Assembly: GCA_963970005.1 (NCBI GenBank)
Contig: CAXAMN010021362.1
Coordinates: 365,750-429,749, forward strand
Reading direction: 5' to 3'
Length of the DNA stretch: 64,000 bases
From: Durusdinium trenchii
Lineage: Eukaryota > Sar > Dinophyceae > Suessiales > Symbiodiniaceae
Within the stretch, counting starts at the first letter, position 1. Every line of letters starts with the position of its first letter. The position numbers were made by a program, and so were the translations under genes. The notes beneath the pieces were generated by a model, which saw nothing but the letters and a program-made list of their open reading frames with translations, was not told the origin of the DNA and searched no databases. Shown here one piece after another: positions 9,901 through 20,098 of the stretch.

Positions 9901-12782
9901 AACCGCACTTGACTTTTTGGTTGGTCCCAAACGGAGGATGTTCAGGGTTCGCTTCGTTGGTCGCTCGCTCGCTTCGACTTTTGAGGAGCTTTGGGCCTCC
10001 TTTCTGCCGCACCTCTATGGCTATTGGCCCAAGATGCCCAGCTGGACCGAGCCCCTGGTCCTGGGCGCCACGCAAGCCCTCACCGCGCAGGAGCGGCGGA
10101 GCGGGGCGCGTAGGAAGAGGAGCCTGGTGGGGAGGCAGCATGGATGAGAGGAGGCGATTGATATCGAGTGATTCATGTGTTTTGAGGGGTTCGTTGTCAG
10201 TGCAGCCTGGACGTCTTTCTTGTTATTTTGTTGGACAAGCCCTGCCCTTTGAACTTTGCTGAACAGTTAGCATGAACTTTGTGGGTGCTTGGGCTCCGAC
10301 CCCCATGGCTATGCCAGTCGCCCTGCAAATTCCAGTGCTTTGTGGCTACGGCTAAGCAGAGCTTGCTTTTGACCGGCACTCCACTGATGTTGTCCCGCAG
10401 GAGGTCGAGGCACGCAAGCGCGAGGCTTATCAGCAGCGAAAGAGGCACCAGTGCAAGCAGCTGCTGTAGCCAACCACAAGTAGATTGGAAGATATTGGAA
10501 GTAGAATAATGGGGGGGCAAGCATAAACAAAGAGGAAGATGATGGTAGTATTCGCAGCTTATGCTTTTCTGTCCAGGTGAGGCTGATGGTAGCAGGGCGG
10601 GCCAAGATTTTTCCCAACTTGGCAGGTTTGAAGATCAGCAGTTTACTGTCCACATCCAATGCTTTGAGCGTTTCTTTAGCACCATCTAAAAGCCTTAAGA
10701 TGCTGAAACATGGCCATAGATGCCAGGTCTTGGCTGAATATGGAAGAGGCCAAACGTCGAGGTTTTTGCCGTCACATCGGCGTCAGCAATTATCCGGTTC
10801 AGTTCATGCAGGCGTGGAAGCGGCATCGGAACAGGGCTCGCCGGATTGGGAAGGTGTTCTTTTCTTCGATGCATGATGTGTTTTTTTATTGTTTCCGATC
10901 CACGCGAAGTAGTAAGCCATTTTCGTGATGAATAGTGGTCCTGGGGATTGGGTTTTCCAGATGTGAGATTCCAAAAGTTAGCTGGTGATTAAAGGAAAGA
11001 ATAAACACATGTTTTGTGGGACGGCCGGACAGATGACGACGCGGATTTGCACCTGGTTAGGGCATTGGGCTGCGATGTTTTTTGCGCCACCTCTTGCGAG
11101 TGTGACTCCTTCCGCCTTACAGAAGTGTGACACCTAAACCAGCGCGTTCACGGGCAGGAGATTGAGGAGTATCAAACGGAGCCTATCTACAACGAGCAGC
11201 AGGAACTGCATCCTTTGGCCCAGTTTCGATGCGCGGCTGAGAAGGGACGGATGGACGGAGACTGAAGGCCAATGTGCAACATACTTATATATATATATAC
11301 AATCCTGCACTGAGGGGAGGTATTGAGAAGTGTTGCATCAAGAAGCACAATGAAGTACAGATGGAAGTTGGATTTGCTGGTCCTCTCATAATGTTCATTT
11401 GATGAACCATGATAGACAACCGCTTCAGTTCAGTGACAGGCAAGCCGTTCTTTGGACGCCTCTTCGGCCCAACTTCGGAGCCGTTCGCATCGTTCGCATC
11501 GTTCGCCCGTCACGCTGGTCACAGGGTGCTGGGTGGAGCCCTTGTTGTTTGATTCAAGGAGATGTCCAGGAGTACACCAAGAAGGCCAAGATCTTCTTGA
11601 CGGGATTTGGCACAGGCGCAGCTGTCGGGAACCATGTGACAGCCCAACCAAAACTCATCAAAATTTAAATTTCAACGATGGCTCTGAAGATTTCACCCAA
11701 CCCTTCACAATTGGGATGTCAAACACACATGCTCAAAATTCAACAGTTTAGATGCTCACGACAGGGAAAGCAGACTGATTGAAACACCACCCAAAACCAT
11801 GAATTAAAAAAAAGAACAGTCACTTCAATTGTGCCCTCCGTCCCCCCTTCAATCTCCAGAAACCAGCCCACTTCTCAATCCCCACATCGTCAGGCGTGGT
11901 GGCCGACACCCCAGCGGCTGAGCAGATCGCGCGGCGCATCGGCCGCTCGCCGGGGCAAGTGCTCCTGCGCTGGGCGGTGCAGCACCAGGTGCACGTGACA
12001 CCGAAGTCCAACCAGGCACCGCAGGGAAGCGCAGGGAAGGACCCGCAGCGGAGCAAGGAGATGTGGTGAGAGGTGGTGAACTGGTCGATGTATTTTTTTT
12101 TTGGGGGGGGGGTGGTGCTGGGTTAGTACTGCCCTTGTTACTAGTAGTATTTAGTAGTACTGCCCTTGTTACTAGTAGCGATGCCCTTGTTACTAGTAGC
12201 TTCTAGCTACTAGGAAGCACCGTTGGGTTGGTTTTAAACACTTTTTGTTGCTGTTTGGTCGATGTGATATGTACAAGGCAAGTGGGGGCGGTTCACTGTA
12301 GGGTGGCTCGCATCAGCATCTTCTGGGATAAAAAATTGTGTGGGAAGCGTTGACAAATGCACAGCCCTTCAGTGGAAACCATTGCCTTCAAGAGACCCTT
12401 GGTCACGTTGGTTTTCTGCTTGCTGACTAGAGAGCCCAAGGAAACTGAACAAGCGCCCCCTACAGCAGATGGACCCGACACGCCTGAAGAAACTCTGACC
12501 CTTCAAACGTCAAACGCATTTGTGAGTAATATAATGGCTGCTTCCTAGGCATGGTGGCAGGAGTCACCAAGATCTACAACACACCATCTAAGCACCTGCA
12601 TGTGTTGGGCTTCCCCACGCCAGCTGGCACGGCTCCGGGAGAACTTGGAGGTCTTGGACTTCGAGCTCAGTGATGCGGACCGTGCGAATCGTTGGGGCAG
12701 GGATGCATGGACTAAGTGGAATCTCAGGGATGAATGGCAAACTGTAGGACTGTATCATAGCGCGACGCGAGCTCGAGTCTGA
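6853..12782 (+). CDS. Aldo-keto reductase with N-terminal signal peptide, split into many small exons
   Basis: NAD(P)H-dependent oxidoreductase of the aldo-keto reductase (AKR) superfamily; the substrate cannot be told. Exons read as 6853-6969, 7248-7324, 7619-7670, 8029-8049, 8302-about 8355, 9117-9141, about 10034-10100, 10401-10450, 10727-10811, 11158-11245, 11559-11615, 11894-12015 and 12624-12782. Family landmarks come in order: GYRTLDTALIY (catalytic Asp and Tyr, five apart), EIFLTSK (catalytic Lys), YLDLCLIH (catalytic His), GFCRHIGVSNYPVQ, EQQELHP, RSPGQVLLRWAVQ, VTPKSN and ENLEVLDFELSDAD. The first 23 residues (WLLTILALWTFPQVAA core) form a signal peptide, so the enzyme probably enters the ER or secretory route; in this lineage that route also leads to the plastid. 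Most introns begin with GC or GA, and the joins from exon 8 to 13 agree in phase. A segment between SK and YLDL is probably still missing, and exon 7 is poorly bounded. Family assignment is firm. Confidence 0.9.
7248..7324 (+). CDS. AKR exon 2: catalytic Asp and Tyr
   Basis: VSTMVEAIQMGYRTLDTALI then YQPLG. The DTALIY core places Asp and Tyr five residues apart, as in the AKR active site. The acceptor is GAG. The donor that keeps the frame into exon 3 is GA (CAG then GATGTC), leaving two bases that complete an Arg codon with the first base of exon 3. Confidence 0.8.
7619..7670 (+). CDS. AKR exon 3
   Basis: NHAMVRQAMEESHVPRE, which matches the family segment just before the catalytic-lysine strand (typically NE..VG.AI.ES.IPREE). 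The exon ends at GAG followed by GAGCGA, a GA-type donor. The next exon starts with GAG, so the joined text is PRE-EIFLTSK. Confidence 0.75.
8029..8049 (+). CDS. AKR exon 4: 21-nt microexon with the catalytic lysine
   Basis: Seven codons, EIFLTSK, between a TTGAG acceptor and an AAG-GTGAGC donor. The final Lys corresponds to the active-site lysine of AKRs. It is phase 0 on both sides. Gene finders would probably miss an exon this small. Confidence 0.8.
8302..8355 (+). CDS. AKR exon 5 (probable)
   Basis: LTFHPFNVKGKEIEAQRG in phase 0 after a CTGAG acceptor, so it continues EIFLTSK. The family usually has a short loop here. The 3' edge is unsure: a GA donor after KGK or a GT donor after QRG would each keep the frame. 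Confidence 0.5.
9117..9141 (+). CDS. AKR exon 6: catalytic histidine
   Basis: YLDLCLIH after a CTGTAG acceptor and before GTGACT. The LIH triplet matches the AKR strand that ends in the active-site His (normally YLDLYLIHWP). Very short, 25 bases. The exon that should precede it (about 20-25 residues of helix) was not found between 8.36 and 9.11 kb. Confidence 0.7.
10034..10100 (+). CDS. AKR exon 7 (probable)
   Basis: MPSWTEPLVLGATQALTAQE then RR after a CCAAG acceptor. The place and composition suit the variable loop between the catalytic His and the next conserved helix. Upstream sequence stays open (FLPHLYGYWPK), so the exon may start earlier. The likely donor is GC. The join to exon 8 is not resolved in phase. 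Confidence 0.5.
10401..10450 (+). CDS. AKR exon 8
   Basis: EVEARKREAYQQRKRH plus two bases. It ends at a GT donor and joins in phase with exon 9, giving RKRHQ-SWLNMEEAK. A strongly charged helix not present in short AKRs. Confidence 0.65.
10727..10811 (+). CDS. AKR exon 9: conserved GVSNY segment
   Basis: SWLNMEEAKRRGFCRHIGVS followed by NYPVQFMQ. This is the AKR signature (M..A...G..R.IGVSNY..) that contacts the cofactor. The donor is GC (ATGCAG then GCGTGG), phase 0, and the join to exon 10 gives VQFMQ-EIEEYQ, as expected for the family. Confidence 0.85.
11158..11245 (+). CDS. AKR exon 10: NxxxxELHP segment
   Basis: EIEEYQTEPIYNEQQELHPL then AQFRCAAEK. It aligns with the family stretch VNQ.ELHP....L...C.E.G. 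The donor that keeps frame is GA (AAGG then GACGGA). The single leftover base completes Gly with exon 11. Confidence 0.8.
11559..11615 (+). CDS. AKR exon 11
   Basis: DVQEYTKKAKIFLTGFGTG, the barrel strand usually seen as G.VLT.Y.P.G or LTGYGTG. The GC donor inside ACAG-GCGCAG leaves one base and joins in phase to exon 12 (GFGTG-VVADTP). Confidence 0.8.
11894..12015 (+). CDS. AKR exon 12: cofactor-binding LLRW...PKS segment
   Basis: VVADTPAAEQIARRIGRSPG then QVLLRWAVQHQVHVTPKSNQ. It holds the C-terminal AKR signature QVLLRW and the PKS motif that binds the NADP 2'-phosphate region. Ends at a GC donor in phase 0. Confidence 0.9.
12118..12222 (+). repeat. Short tandem repeat in the last AKR intron
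   Basis: Three copies of TGCCCTTGTTACTAGTAG with interspersed TAGTAGTA and a fourth TTCTAGCTACTAGG end. It follows a T/G homopolymer run (12,092-12,114). Intron sequence. Confidence 0.6.
12624..12782 (+). CDS. AKR exon 13: C-terminal exon
   Basis: LARLRENLEVLDFELSDADR then ANRWGRDAWTKWNLRDEWQT and a short tail to TGA at 12,780-12,782. The ENLEVLDFELSDAD run is the classic end of the AKR domain. The Trp-rich tail replaces the usual short C-terminal loop and may shape substrate choice. Confidence 0.9.
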   Translation: MARLRENLEVLDFELSDADRANRWGRDAWTKWNLRDEWQTVGLYHSATRARV

Positions 12783-12894
12783 CATTGCCCATGTTGGGCA
12801 GTGAATGGTTTGCAGAACCACTCCTCTAGAAGGTCTTTTATTTGGAGGGGTCGGAAGGCTTCTTTATAATCAAGAAGACATACACTCCAAGAAA

Positions 12895-12975
12895 AACTAT
12901 CGTCGAAGTGGATAGCACCACGTGTGTATAGAGGAAGGTATAGTCTTCCCAAAGGGAATTGTCCACTTCCATGTT
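12895..12975. repeat. Nested fold-back element downstream of the AKR gene
   Basis: GAAGTGGA at 12,905 pairs with TCCACTTC near 12,962. Inside this, GGAAG pairs with CTTCC around GTATAGT. A member of a dispersed family also seen near 14.06, 15.59, 25.2 and 41.2 kb. Confidence 0.5.
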
Positions 12976-13514
12976 AGCGAGCCGGGGTGTAGGCTCATAG
13001 GCTCCCCCCAACCGTATGTTTGACCGTTTGCAAGCATGTTCATGCACTGGACCGTGTCCATTTGTTCAGTAGGCTGCATATGCTTTATTGGAATGACTCG
13101 CTACCAACAGCTGTTTTTTTCGCTCTGCAACGTAGGTTTGGCCAGATCCCCTTGGTTATGTTCTGCAAAGGAACATAGTAAAAGCACTCCATGAATAGCT
13201 GTCAATGGATACATGTATTGAGCTGGGTGTTTTCTTTGTATATCATCCGGCCCATGTGGCACACATACCTGACCAAGCCCGTTAGTGATGTCTCTATCAT
13301 CCACCAGAGGTCTTATACAAATTCAGGAATTGACACTATTGGAGATTAAGTCTTGCAACGCTTGGCAGTTCTTCAAAGCACTGCTCCAGCTCATTCAATG
13401 CACCCTCGTTTTGCATGACTCATGTTTAGTTCCTGTTGCTTCACCTTGGAGGTGGTCACCTGTTGCATGCGCTTTTCACTGTGTAGCAGAGGTCATGTAT
13501 GGTCATAATGCATC

Positions 13515-13712
13515 ATGGATGAATCTTCAAAACATACTTCGCGCACGGATTCGCTCCGGTCCACCAACACCACCATTCCTGGGGCTTCGGAGGACATGGC
13601 GACCTTAGATGCCTTGGATGCCTCGAAAGTCTTCTACTGGAACACCAGCATCTTAGTGCCCAAGGCTTGGCATATGCATGGCAAGGAGAACAACCCACTT
13701 TGCAGGATGTAG
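13515..13712 (+). CDS. Small open frame, possible exon
   Basis: ATG-started frame of 65 codons: MDESSKHTSRTDSLRSTNTT, then IPGASEDMATLDALDASKVF, YWNTSILVPKAWHMHGKENN and PLCRM, with stop at 13,710-13,712. Composition is ordinary protein. No motif recognised; it may be a first exon or a chance frame. Confidence 0.3.
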   Translation: MDESSKHTSRTDSLRSTNTTIPGASEDMATLDALDASKVFYWNTSILVPKAWHMHGKENNPLCRM

Positions 13713-14349
13713 AAATGAGCCAGATCCCCTTCATCTAAGTTGGTGACTCACAATTTGTGAATGTAAAGAATGCAACATTGATAGTCAGCATCCATTCAAC
13801 ACAGTTTCATTGCTCCAATATGTTCAGATCGCACATGCAAAAAGTGCCAATTGACATGCATGCTCAAAGAATCGTTCTTGAGTCAACTTGAGTAAGTACC
13901 TCATGGACTGATCATCACTCATCCAGAGCTGCAAGGGCGTTCGCTGCAAGGGCGTTCTCTTCAAGGATCAACACATGCATTTGGCAGGGACTTAAACGGG
14001 GAATATTGTCACAGGTGGAGAGCAAATGTGTGTTTACGTATCCCACAAAATGAAACAATAATGGAAGTGGATGGCATGGCCAAAATGATTACCCTTTTCC
14101 AAAACCAAACAGCTGATGGTTTTCCACTAGCCCGTATGATATATTTGGTACTAGATTGCAATTCAACTGGCACCGGCACTGGATTGCAGTTCAACTGATA
14201 CTTTTGCATTTCAACTAGAGACTTTTGCAGCTGTCATCTTAGTGGTCCTGATGGATGTCTTTATTGCGAAGTACCCTACAGTGCCAGCTGAACATCAATC
14301 ATCCAAGTTAAAGACCTTAAAAGGGACGGCAAAAGTAAGTAGCATCCGT

Positions 14350-14475
14350 TGTTTTGTCAGCAAGCTACGTCGGTGCAACCCGTTGCGGAAGCTACGTCGG
14401 TGCCGCACAACGCCGCCGCCGGACGTCGCCGGTCGCTGCTTCCAGGCTGACCGGAAGCTGCGAGACGACCTGTGA
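14350..14475 (+). CDS. Candidate exon with internal duplication, unassigned
   Basis: GC-rich stretch open in two frames between AT-richer flanks. It contains a tandem duplication of GCTACGTCGGTGC. One reading is ATSVQPVAEATSVPHNAAAG, the other KLRRCNPLRKLRRCRTTPPP. I cannot choose between them. Confidence 0.25.
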   Translation, partial: CFVSKLRRCNPLRKLRRCRTTPPPDVAGRCFQADRKLRDDL

Positions 14476-14934
14476 GCCGAACAGCGGCTCGCGGGGGAAC
14501 GGAACGGAATCGGACCGTTTTCTTAGACGTGGATGAAAAAACAATTGTTAAGCCATTTATGGACGATAAGCTATTTTCTTGTTTAGAATTCGATAAGCCA
14601 TTTATGGACTCTTGAAGGCACCCTGTAGGTGGATGGGGTGGCCGGTGGGTCGGGGCGGGTCGGAGGACTCGGAGGACTCGGGCACCGATGCATCAGACTT
14701 TTAGCATATCTTTTTAACTATGTTCACTTGAGGGAAGGGCCTTTTGGGATTTGACATGGTTAGACTTGCTTGATTCTTACATGCTGGAAGGAGGTAGAAC
14801 GTGGGTCGATTTGACCAGCAGACTCCCAACATCATCGGTTCTCAAAAGCCAAGGCCCATCGAGGGGCCCCCATACATGCATAGATGATTGCAGGGAACCC
14901 ATCTAGCTCCACACCACTTTTCGGACACTGGCGC

Positions 14935-15072
14935 ATATGTAAAACCACATCTATACACACATCCACACACTCCAATCACATCAGAACACCCACATTTGCC
15001 ACACACACACAGACACACGCACACACAATCACACACACGCACGTTCCCCACACACATGCACACACACATTTA
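14935..15072. repeat. (CA)n-rich simple repeat
   Basis: Imperfect CACACA tract with AGACACACGCACACAC-like interruptions. It yields spurious open frames on both strands (His/Thr-rich on plus, Cys/Val-rich on minus). Confidence 0.8.
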
Positions 15073-16800
15073 CTCAGCAACGTGGAATCATTGGAATGAA
15101 TTCCACCAGCTCCTCGCTTTGCTCCGAGTGTCGCTGAACCATGGATGGCTGTTGGCATTCTCCAGGCCGGATCAAGCTGTGGCGGGGTGACAGACTGGCG
15201 ATCTAGAGGAGCTCTCTTCCAACAGCAGTTGTTCAATAATTGTAACTGATATCATGTATGCAATGCCACAGGCAAAGAAATAAGAACAACGAAACCAAAA
15301 CCTGGCAAAGCACCACTTCTCATTGATGAACCCTTATGAATCATCCCTTTGTTTTTGTTCAAGCCTTCGCCATGCCCCGCTCCCACCCCGCCCAGGCGCG
15401 CCGGCCGGCCACAGAAACGACCGCCTGCCGCCGCGGTGCGGCGAGCCCCAGAGGTGGGGAGAGCTGGGTGAGTGGAGTCTGAGAGTCAAAGGAAGACGAC
15501 TTTCCTCTAGAAACCAGGAGTCACTCAGAAGGTGTTTGTTTTATTTTTCAAACTTTATGTGATGTTTCATCCGAGTCACCACCTGATGGAAGTGGATGGC
15601 ACCACCTGATTGGTCTTCACATGGAACCAGAGGTCAAGTCTCAGGGGACGTCTGCAAGATCGTCTGCAGGGACGAAAAGGACAGACCGGACGAAAGGACG
15701 AAAGGTCTGCGGGGCTTGGGATGTGGCCTGGGGTTCGGCGGGTGAGGGCAGTGAAGACATTTGCAGGGATGTTTAGGGGGTGCCACTGTGCCACATACAT
15801 GCTTGGCATCGCCTGAGAAAGAGCAGATATGAGCAGATGATACACTCCTTGGCATCATCATGGGTGAGTGGAAAGCCATCACCACGTTTGACATTCGGAT
15901 TTTCATCGTCGTCCGAGTCTCCAGTGCCTGGACCGTTCTCCACTTCCACCATCCATGATGATTCCAGGGAGTGTGCCCCGGGGCTCCTGGCTCACTGTGC
16001 TCAGAAGATAGGGATAGAATAGACCCGGCCCCCCAGTCACCAGTCCCACCTTCGACTTCGGATGTGATGCCAGGTTAAACTGCCGCGGGCGTTTTTGCAG
16101 TTTGCCACCCAAACTCGGGAGTTTGACGATTCTTGAGGAAGTGTTGGCATCGGAGCTGGTTTCTGTGCGGATCTTTTTTTTGGTTACGACTCACGACTCT
16201 TTTTCTGGCATACCGGGCAAACCTTCCGTAGGAAAACGCCCCAAGCATTGGCCAATGAAGGCCTTGGAGCTCTCAGAGAGCGCGGATCATCACGCTCTTG
16301 GCGCGGGCTGTTGAGCGTGGCTGGTGGCCCTAGCAGATAGTTCCCCCAAGCGCCGAACGGTGGGCGTTGGTACACACATAGAATAGATGGAGAAGCCAAA
16401 GTTGTCACATATCATTGCTGCCTTTAAAGGATCACATGGTAGTTTCTATGTAGTGTCAAATCTTAATCGATAAATCATGAGAAATCCTCACGTAGGGAGT
16501 GACCACCAAGAGAACCCAATGCAGGAAGGCCACTTTGTGTCCAAGCAGACTCACTCTATTTAGCGGGAGACTTTGCATCGCATCGATGTGAGGGCGATGT
16601 GGGGGAAGTCAGCCACAGACATGAAGCAAATCCAGTGCTTAATATAGTATATACGGAACATCCCAGGAACATCAGGTTCAGTTACATAATATAATATTAA
16701 GATTGTCATTATTTTACTTTACGCATCTTTACGCTGTTATATTTGGACATGTTTCTCCTACTTTCTAACCTCGTACGGTACACAATGAATGGCCCCTCAG

Positions 16801-16864
16801 GCAGCCCATGGCCTTTGTGCCGCCACCGTGCGCCGTGGATATCCTCGTGGCCGAGGCGGATCAG
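16801..16864 (+). CDS. Exon of an unassigned gene
   Basis: QPMAFVPPPCAVDILVAEAD then Q, between CCTCAG and CAG-GTTTGG. Clean acceptor and GT donor, phase 0 at the 3' end. Probably belongs with the exons at 17.8-21.4 kb. No family recognised. Confidence 0.5.
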
Positions 16865-17773
16865 GTTTGGTGTGGCTTTATGCACAAGAAGCTCAATCTG
16901 AAATCACTATATATAATTCGCAAAGAGATGCACTTGTCCATTCATTGTCGAACATTTTAAGAAAAATATATATATATATATATTCTGTATTCCGGCCTTT
17001 TACTCTTTGTTGCTAACCAGTTTTGGGACGTTCTGGCCATCATCCACTAAAACTCAGAATTGCATAGATCATGGCTCTGTTTGCGCCTCTCGTGCCTGAG
17101 CCGACGTTTGATTTCCAGCTGTTTCAGCGATCCTGCAGAGTTCAGAGCCCCGAAACTTGTTCCCAAGTCCTCCAAGGAATCCGATACTACCTGGAGCCTC
17201 AGAGAGTGCTTTTGTTAAATGGGTACCAGGACAAGCACCTGTTTTCATAGGATCATTGTACCATTGTACCATGTTTCTAGGGTACGAACTGGCGGGTCCC
17301 GGTATACACGCTTGTTGTTTGATCTCTTTTGGGCCATCCACTGGGCTCCAGTTGCCATTTGCCACCATTTTGGAGGAAGCTCCCAGCAGGCGGAGGAGGC
17401 GGAGGGCGGAAGACTTGACCAAACCGTACTCGTAGGTAGCAGCAAATTTGCTGAGTGAAACAAATGTATGAATCATGAACTGAGGTGTTTAGGATGTTGT
17501 AACGACTTTGTTGAGTCATGTGTATAAGATTCTTGGGCTTTGTCTCCCGACATTGAGCCAACATTTACAATCTGATGTGTCCAGTATCCTACCAGTTTCA
17601 TCGTTAAGAACTCTTGGAGGGCGAAGACTGAAAGCGAAAGTGCTGAAAAAAAAACCTAGAATCGGACCGATAAGGCAAAGCAAATATTAGACCTATAAGG
17701 ACCTATAAGGCAAGGCAAGTGAAATCCGACTTGTTTTCCAGACGATTTTGATGGAACCCGTTTGGAACTCCAG

Positions 17774-17854
17774 ACTCTTCGGCCGTGCTTCGGGCTAGAG
17801 GCCTTCCGCTACTTGGGGCCCCGCTTGGCTGAAGGCTTCGACAGCATCGGCCAG
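17774..17854 (+). CDS. Exon of an unassigned gene
   Basis: TLRPCFGLEAFRYLGPRLAE then GFDSIGQ, from a CTCCAG acceptor to CAG-GTGGAG, phase 0. The frame stays open downstream to 18,130, so retention or an alternative donor is possible. No domain recognised. Confidence 0.5.
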
Positions 17855-18419
17855 GTGGAGCCTGAGAGGGGCTGGGATTTTCAGACTTGGAGGGGTTGGA
17901 ATTTCGATGAAATAAGATCATTGCCTATAGGTCGCACTTTTTGGGAGTACACGTTTGCTGATTTTTTTCTGTTTGCACATGAAAGGTTGCAATTGAAGCT
18001 GCAGGCATGTGCTGCTACAGTTTCAGAGCTTCGACGGCACCCCCAAGATGTCTTAGACAGATGGTGGTCCAGAATTGCGACATTGGGGATTGTGCCATTT
18101 GCTCTCAATCTGCCAAAGACGCGTGATTGATAACCCCATCCATTTGGATGCAAGCAAAAATCCATACCATACCGTATTTTCTAAATGATCAATCAAGAGT
18201 CTACATTAGGTTGGCAGGGGAGATTTTTGATCACCTTGTCTACATTATAGATATGATATTTATATGTGTTTTTTTTTGTTTAATATTATATCTTGTGAAT
18301 TGAGCTGGCACAAGGTCCACAACCATCCACAACCCCCCTTGGATGATATGTGTTTTTAGCATGTGCATGGATCGATGACTTTTGCTTCTTACTTGTTAAC
18401 TTTTCTATGCTGTCCCAAG

Positions 18420-18503
18420 GAGTACAACGAAGGCCTTTGTCGGGCATTCCTCGAAGAGGCGCAAAAGACTTTGCTGGCGTCAGCGTGGTCAGCGAGGGAC
18501 AGC
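18420..18503 (+). CDS. Exon of an unassigned gene
   Basis: EYNEGLCRAFLEEAQKTLLA then SAWSARDS, from CCAAG to AGC-GTGAGT, 28 codons in phase 0. It joins in phase to the exon at 18705. Confidence 0.6.
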
Positions 18504-18704
18504 GTGAGTCTTCCGAAGCAAGATGTTTGACCGATGTAGTGCAAGTTCTTCTGTGGAGGGAGGCCGGCCCCAATGACCCGATCTAACATGGTCTAACAAC
18601 TTCCACATGTCTTTACATGTCATCCACATGTCAGGCATATACCGCCTTTAATACCGTGACTCACCATGTCTCTTTGAAACATCTGCACAGCGACGCCAAC
18701 GCAG

Positions 18705-18812
18705 GCAGCCCGAGTGGTGGACCGGATGCTCTCCAGCCGTGGACCGGGGCCCCTAACCGTCGATCCGAAGAGCTGGGCGCGGCGCCTTCCCGGGCGAGAC
18801 GTTCCTCGAAGG
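18705..18812 (+). CDS. Exon of an unassigned gene
   Basis: AARVVDRMLSSRGPGPLTVD then PKSWARRLPGRDVPRR, 36 codons from GCAG to AGG-GTGGTG, phase 0 at both ends. Joined to the previous exon it reads as a continuous charged protein. I do not recognise it. Confidence 0.6.
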
Positions 18813-19282
18813 GTGGTGGGACTGCAGATTTGAGCAGAGTGTGCTCTCAGGGCCTGTCAGGGTCCCAGTCGTTTTTCGAGTGCATCATAGTTTGACAGAG
18901 TGGCGCTGTGTCCGGCACCCGAGGTCCAGCAGTGAGAAAAGCCATGCTGGATGGCCTTGTGGATTTACGACCACCAGGCTGTGGGTTCCCATGGCTTCCC
19001 GCTGGGCGGATGTGAGGTTGGATGGGTCCCCTCCGTGGAAAACATGGCCGCTTGGACTCTTGGAACTGACCGTTTTCCTGTTGGCTTTCCACTTCCTTGA
19101 TTGCTTCAGGGAGGGTATATTGCTCACTGTTCACCACTTTTTGTGGGTGCTCTGGAAGCCATCCTCAGTGGGCATCTCTCAGAAACGTTAATGGCATATG
19201 GCGGGGTCTCAGCTTTTTCTGGCCCTGGATGGATCCCATGTAGGGAACAGCTGGGAGCAGCGTTCAGCGACTTCCCTTTGCC

Positions 19283-19404
19283 CTTTCCACCGATCGGCCG
19301 GAGAAACTGCCAGGCAGCCGTGAGAGCCCACCACGCACGCGGCGCAAGAGGATCCATCAGGCGCAGGGTGAAGGGGCCGCGGGGGGGCAGCAGCCAACAA
19401 CACT
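19283..19404 (+). CDS. Candidate exon, basic linker
   Basis: RPEKLPGSRESPPRTRRKRI then HQAQGEGAAGGQQPTTLPR, a basic low-complexity segment with an RRKR run. Open on the minus strand too. The plus strand is chosen because the neighbours are plus. Borders are approximate. Confidence 0.35.
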
Positions 19405-19505
19405 TCCGAGGACCTTCCGATGGGATCAGTGGAACAGTATTTCCCTGCATGACTTGTTGACCTGTTTCATTTTCCTCGCACATGTTTCTCTGCGACCCCT
19501 CGCAG

Positions 19506-19617
19506 AGACGGAGACCTTGCATTCCGATTTTGGGACCTTCCAACCTGCGAGGCCTTGCTCAACCTTTGCCGCTATCTGCTGGACGATGAGCAACGTCTGA
19601 AGGACTTGGCTTCTCAG
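19506..19617 (+). CDS. Exon of an unassigned gene
   Basis: DGDLAFRFWDLPTCEALLNL then CRYLLDDEQRLKDLASQ, from CGCAG to CAG-GTGGGG, phase 0 at the 3' end. A convincing helical exon. It may join in phase to a terminal exon at 21354, unless others lie between. Confidence 0.65.
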
Positions 19618-19948
19618 GTGGGGCGGGTGAACAGGGGTAGATGTGGGGGTCAGGATGGTGGAGGTATACAGTAGACTACTAGAAGACTGAACCTTTCTAA
19701 AGACTCTATGCATGGATTGTATGGAAGGGTCATGAAGGGTCCATGTGTAGGCTTTACTATAGTCCATTTATTGTCCATATGTATATCATTCATGCATATT
19801 TTCTCTCAACGGCTGTGGCATGCCCAATTTCCTTTTCGAAAAGATCGCAGCGTTCCGCGGACGTTTCAGCTTCAAGCTCTTTCCCGTGTCGATTGCCAAA
19901 TCGTGCGTCGTTGATTTAGTCTCGCTTGCGGTATCCATATTGACGGAT

Positions 19949-20098
19949 GCCCCGCTACACCCTGGATTTGGAGGGACTGGAGTCGGTGCTGTCGGCCGAA
20001 CAAGTAGTGGACACTCGGATTTCACGGCCGCCACGTCAGGGGCGGCTTGAGGAGTCATGGATTCTCGAAGTTGAGGGAACCTCTTCCTGCTTGCTACC
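19949..20098 (+). CDS. Candidate exon or small start exon
   Basis: ATG-started frame MPRYTLDLEGLESVLSAEQV then VDTRISRPPRQGRLEESWIL and EVEGTSS. A second frame across the same bases is also open (SCVVDLVSLAVSILTDAPLH). Coding is likely but the frame is not settled. Confidence 0.35.
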
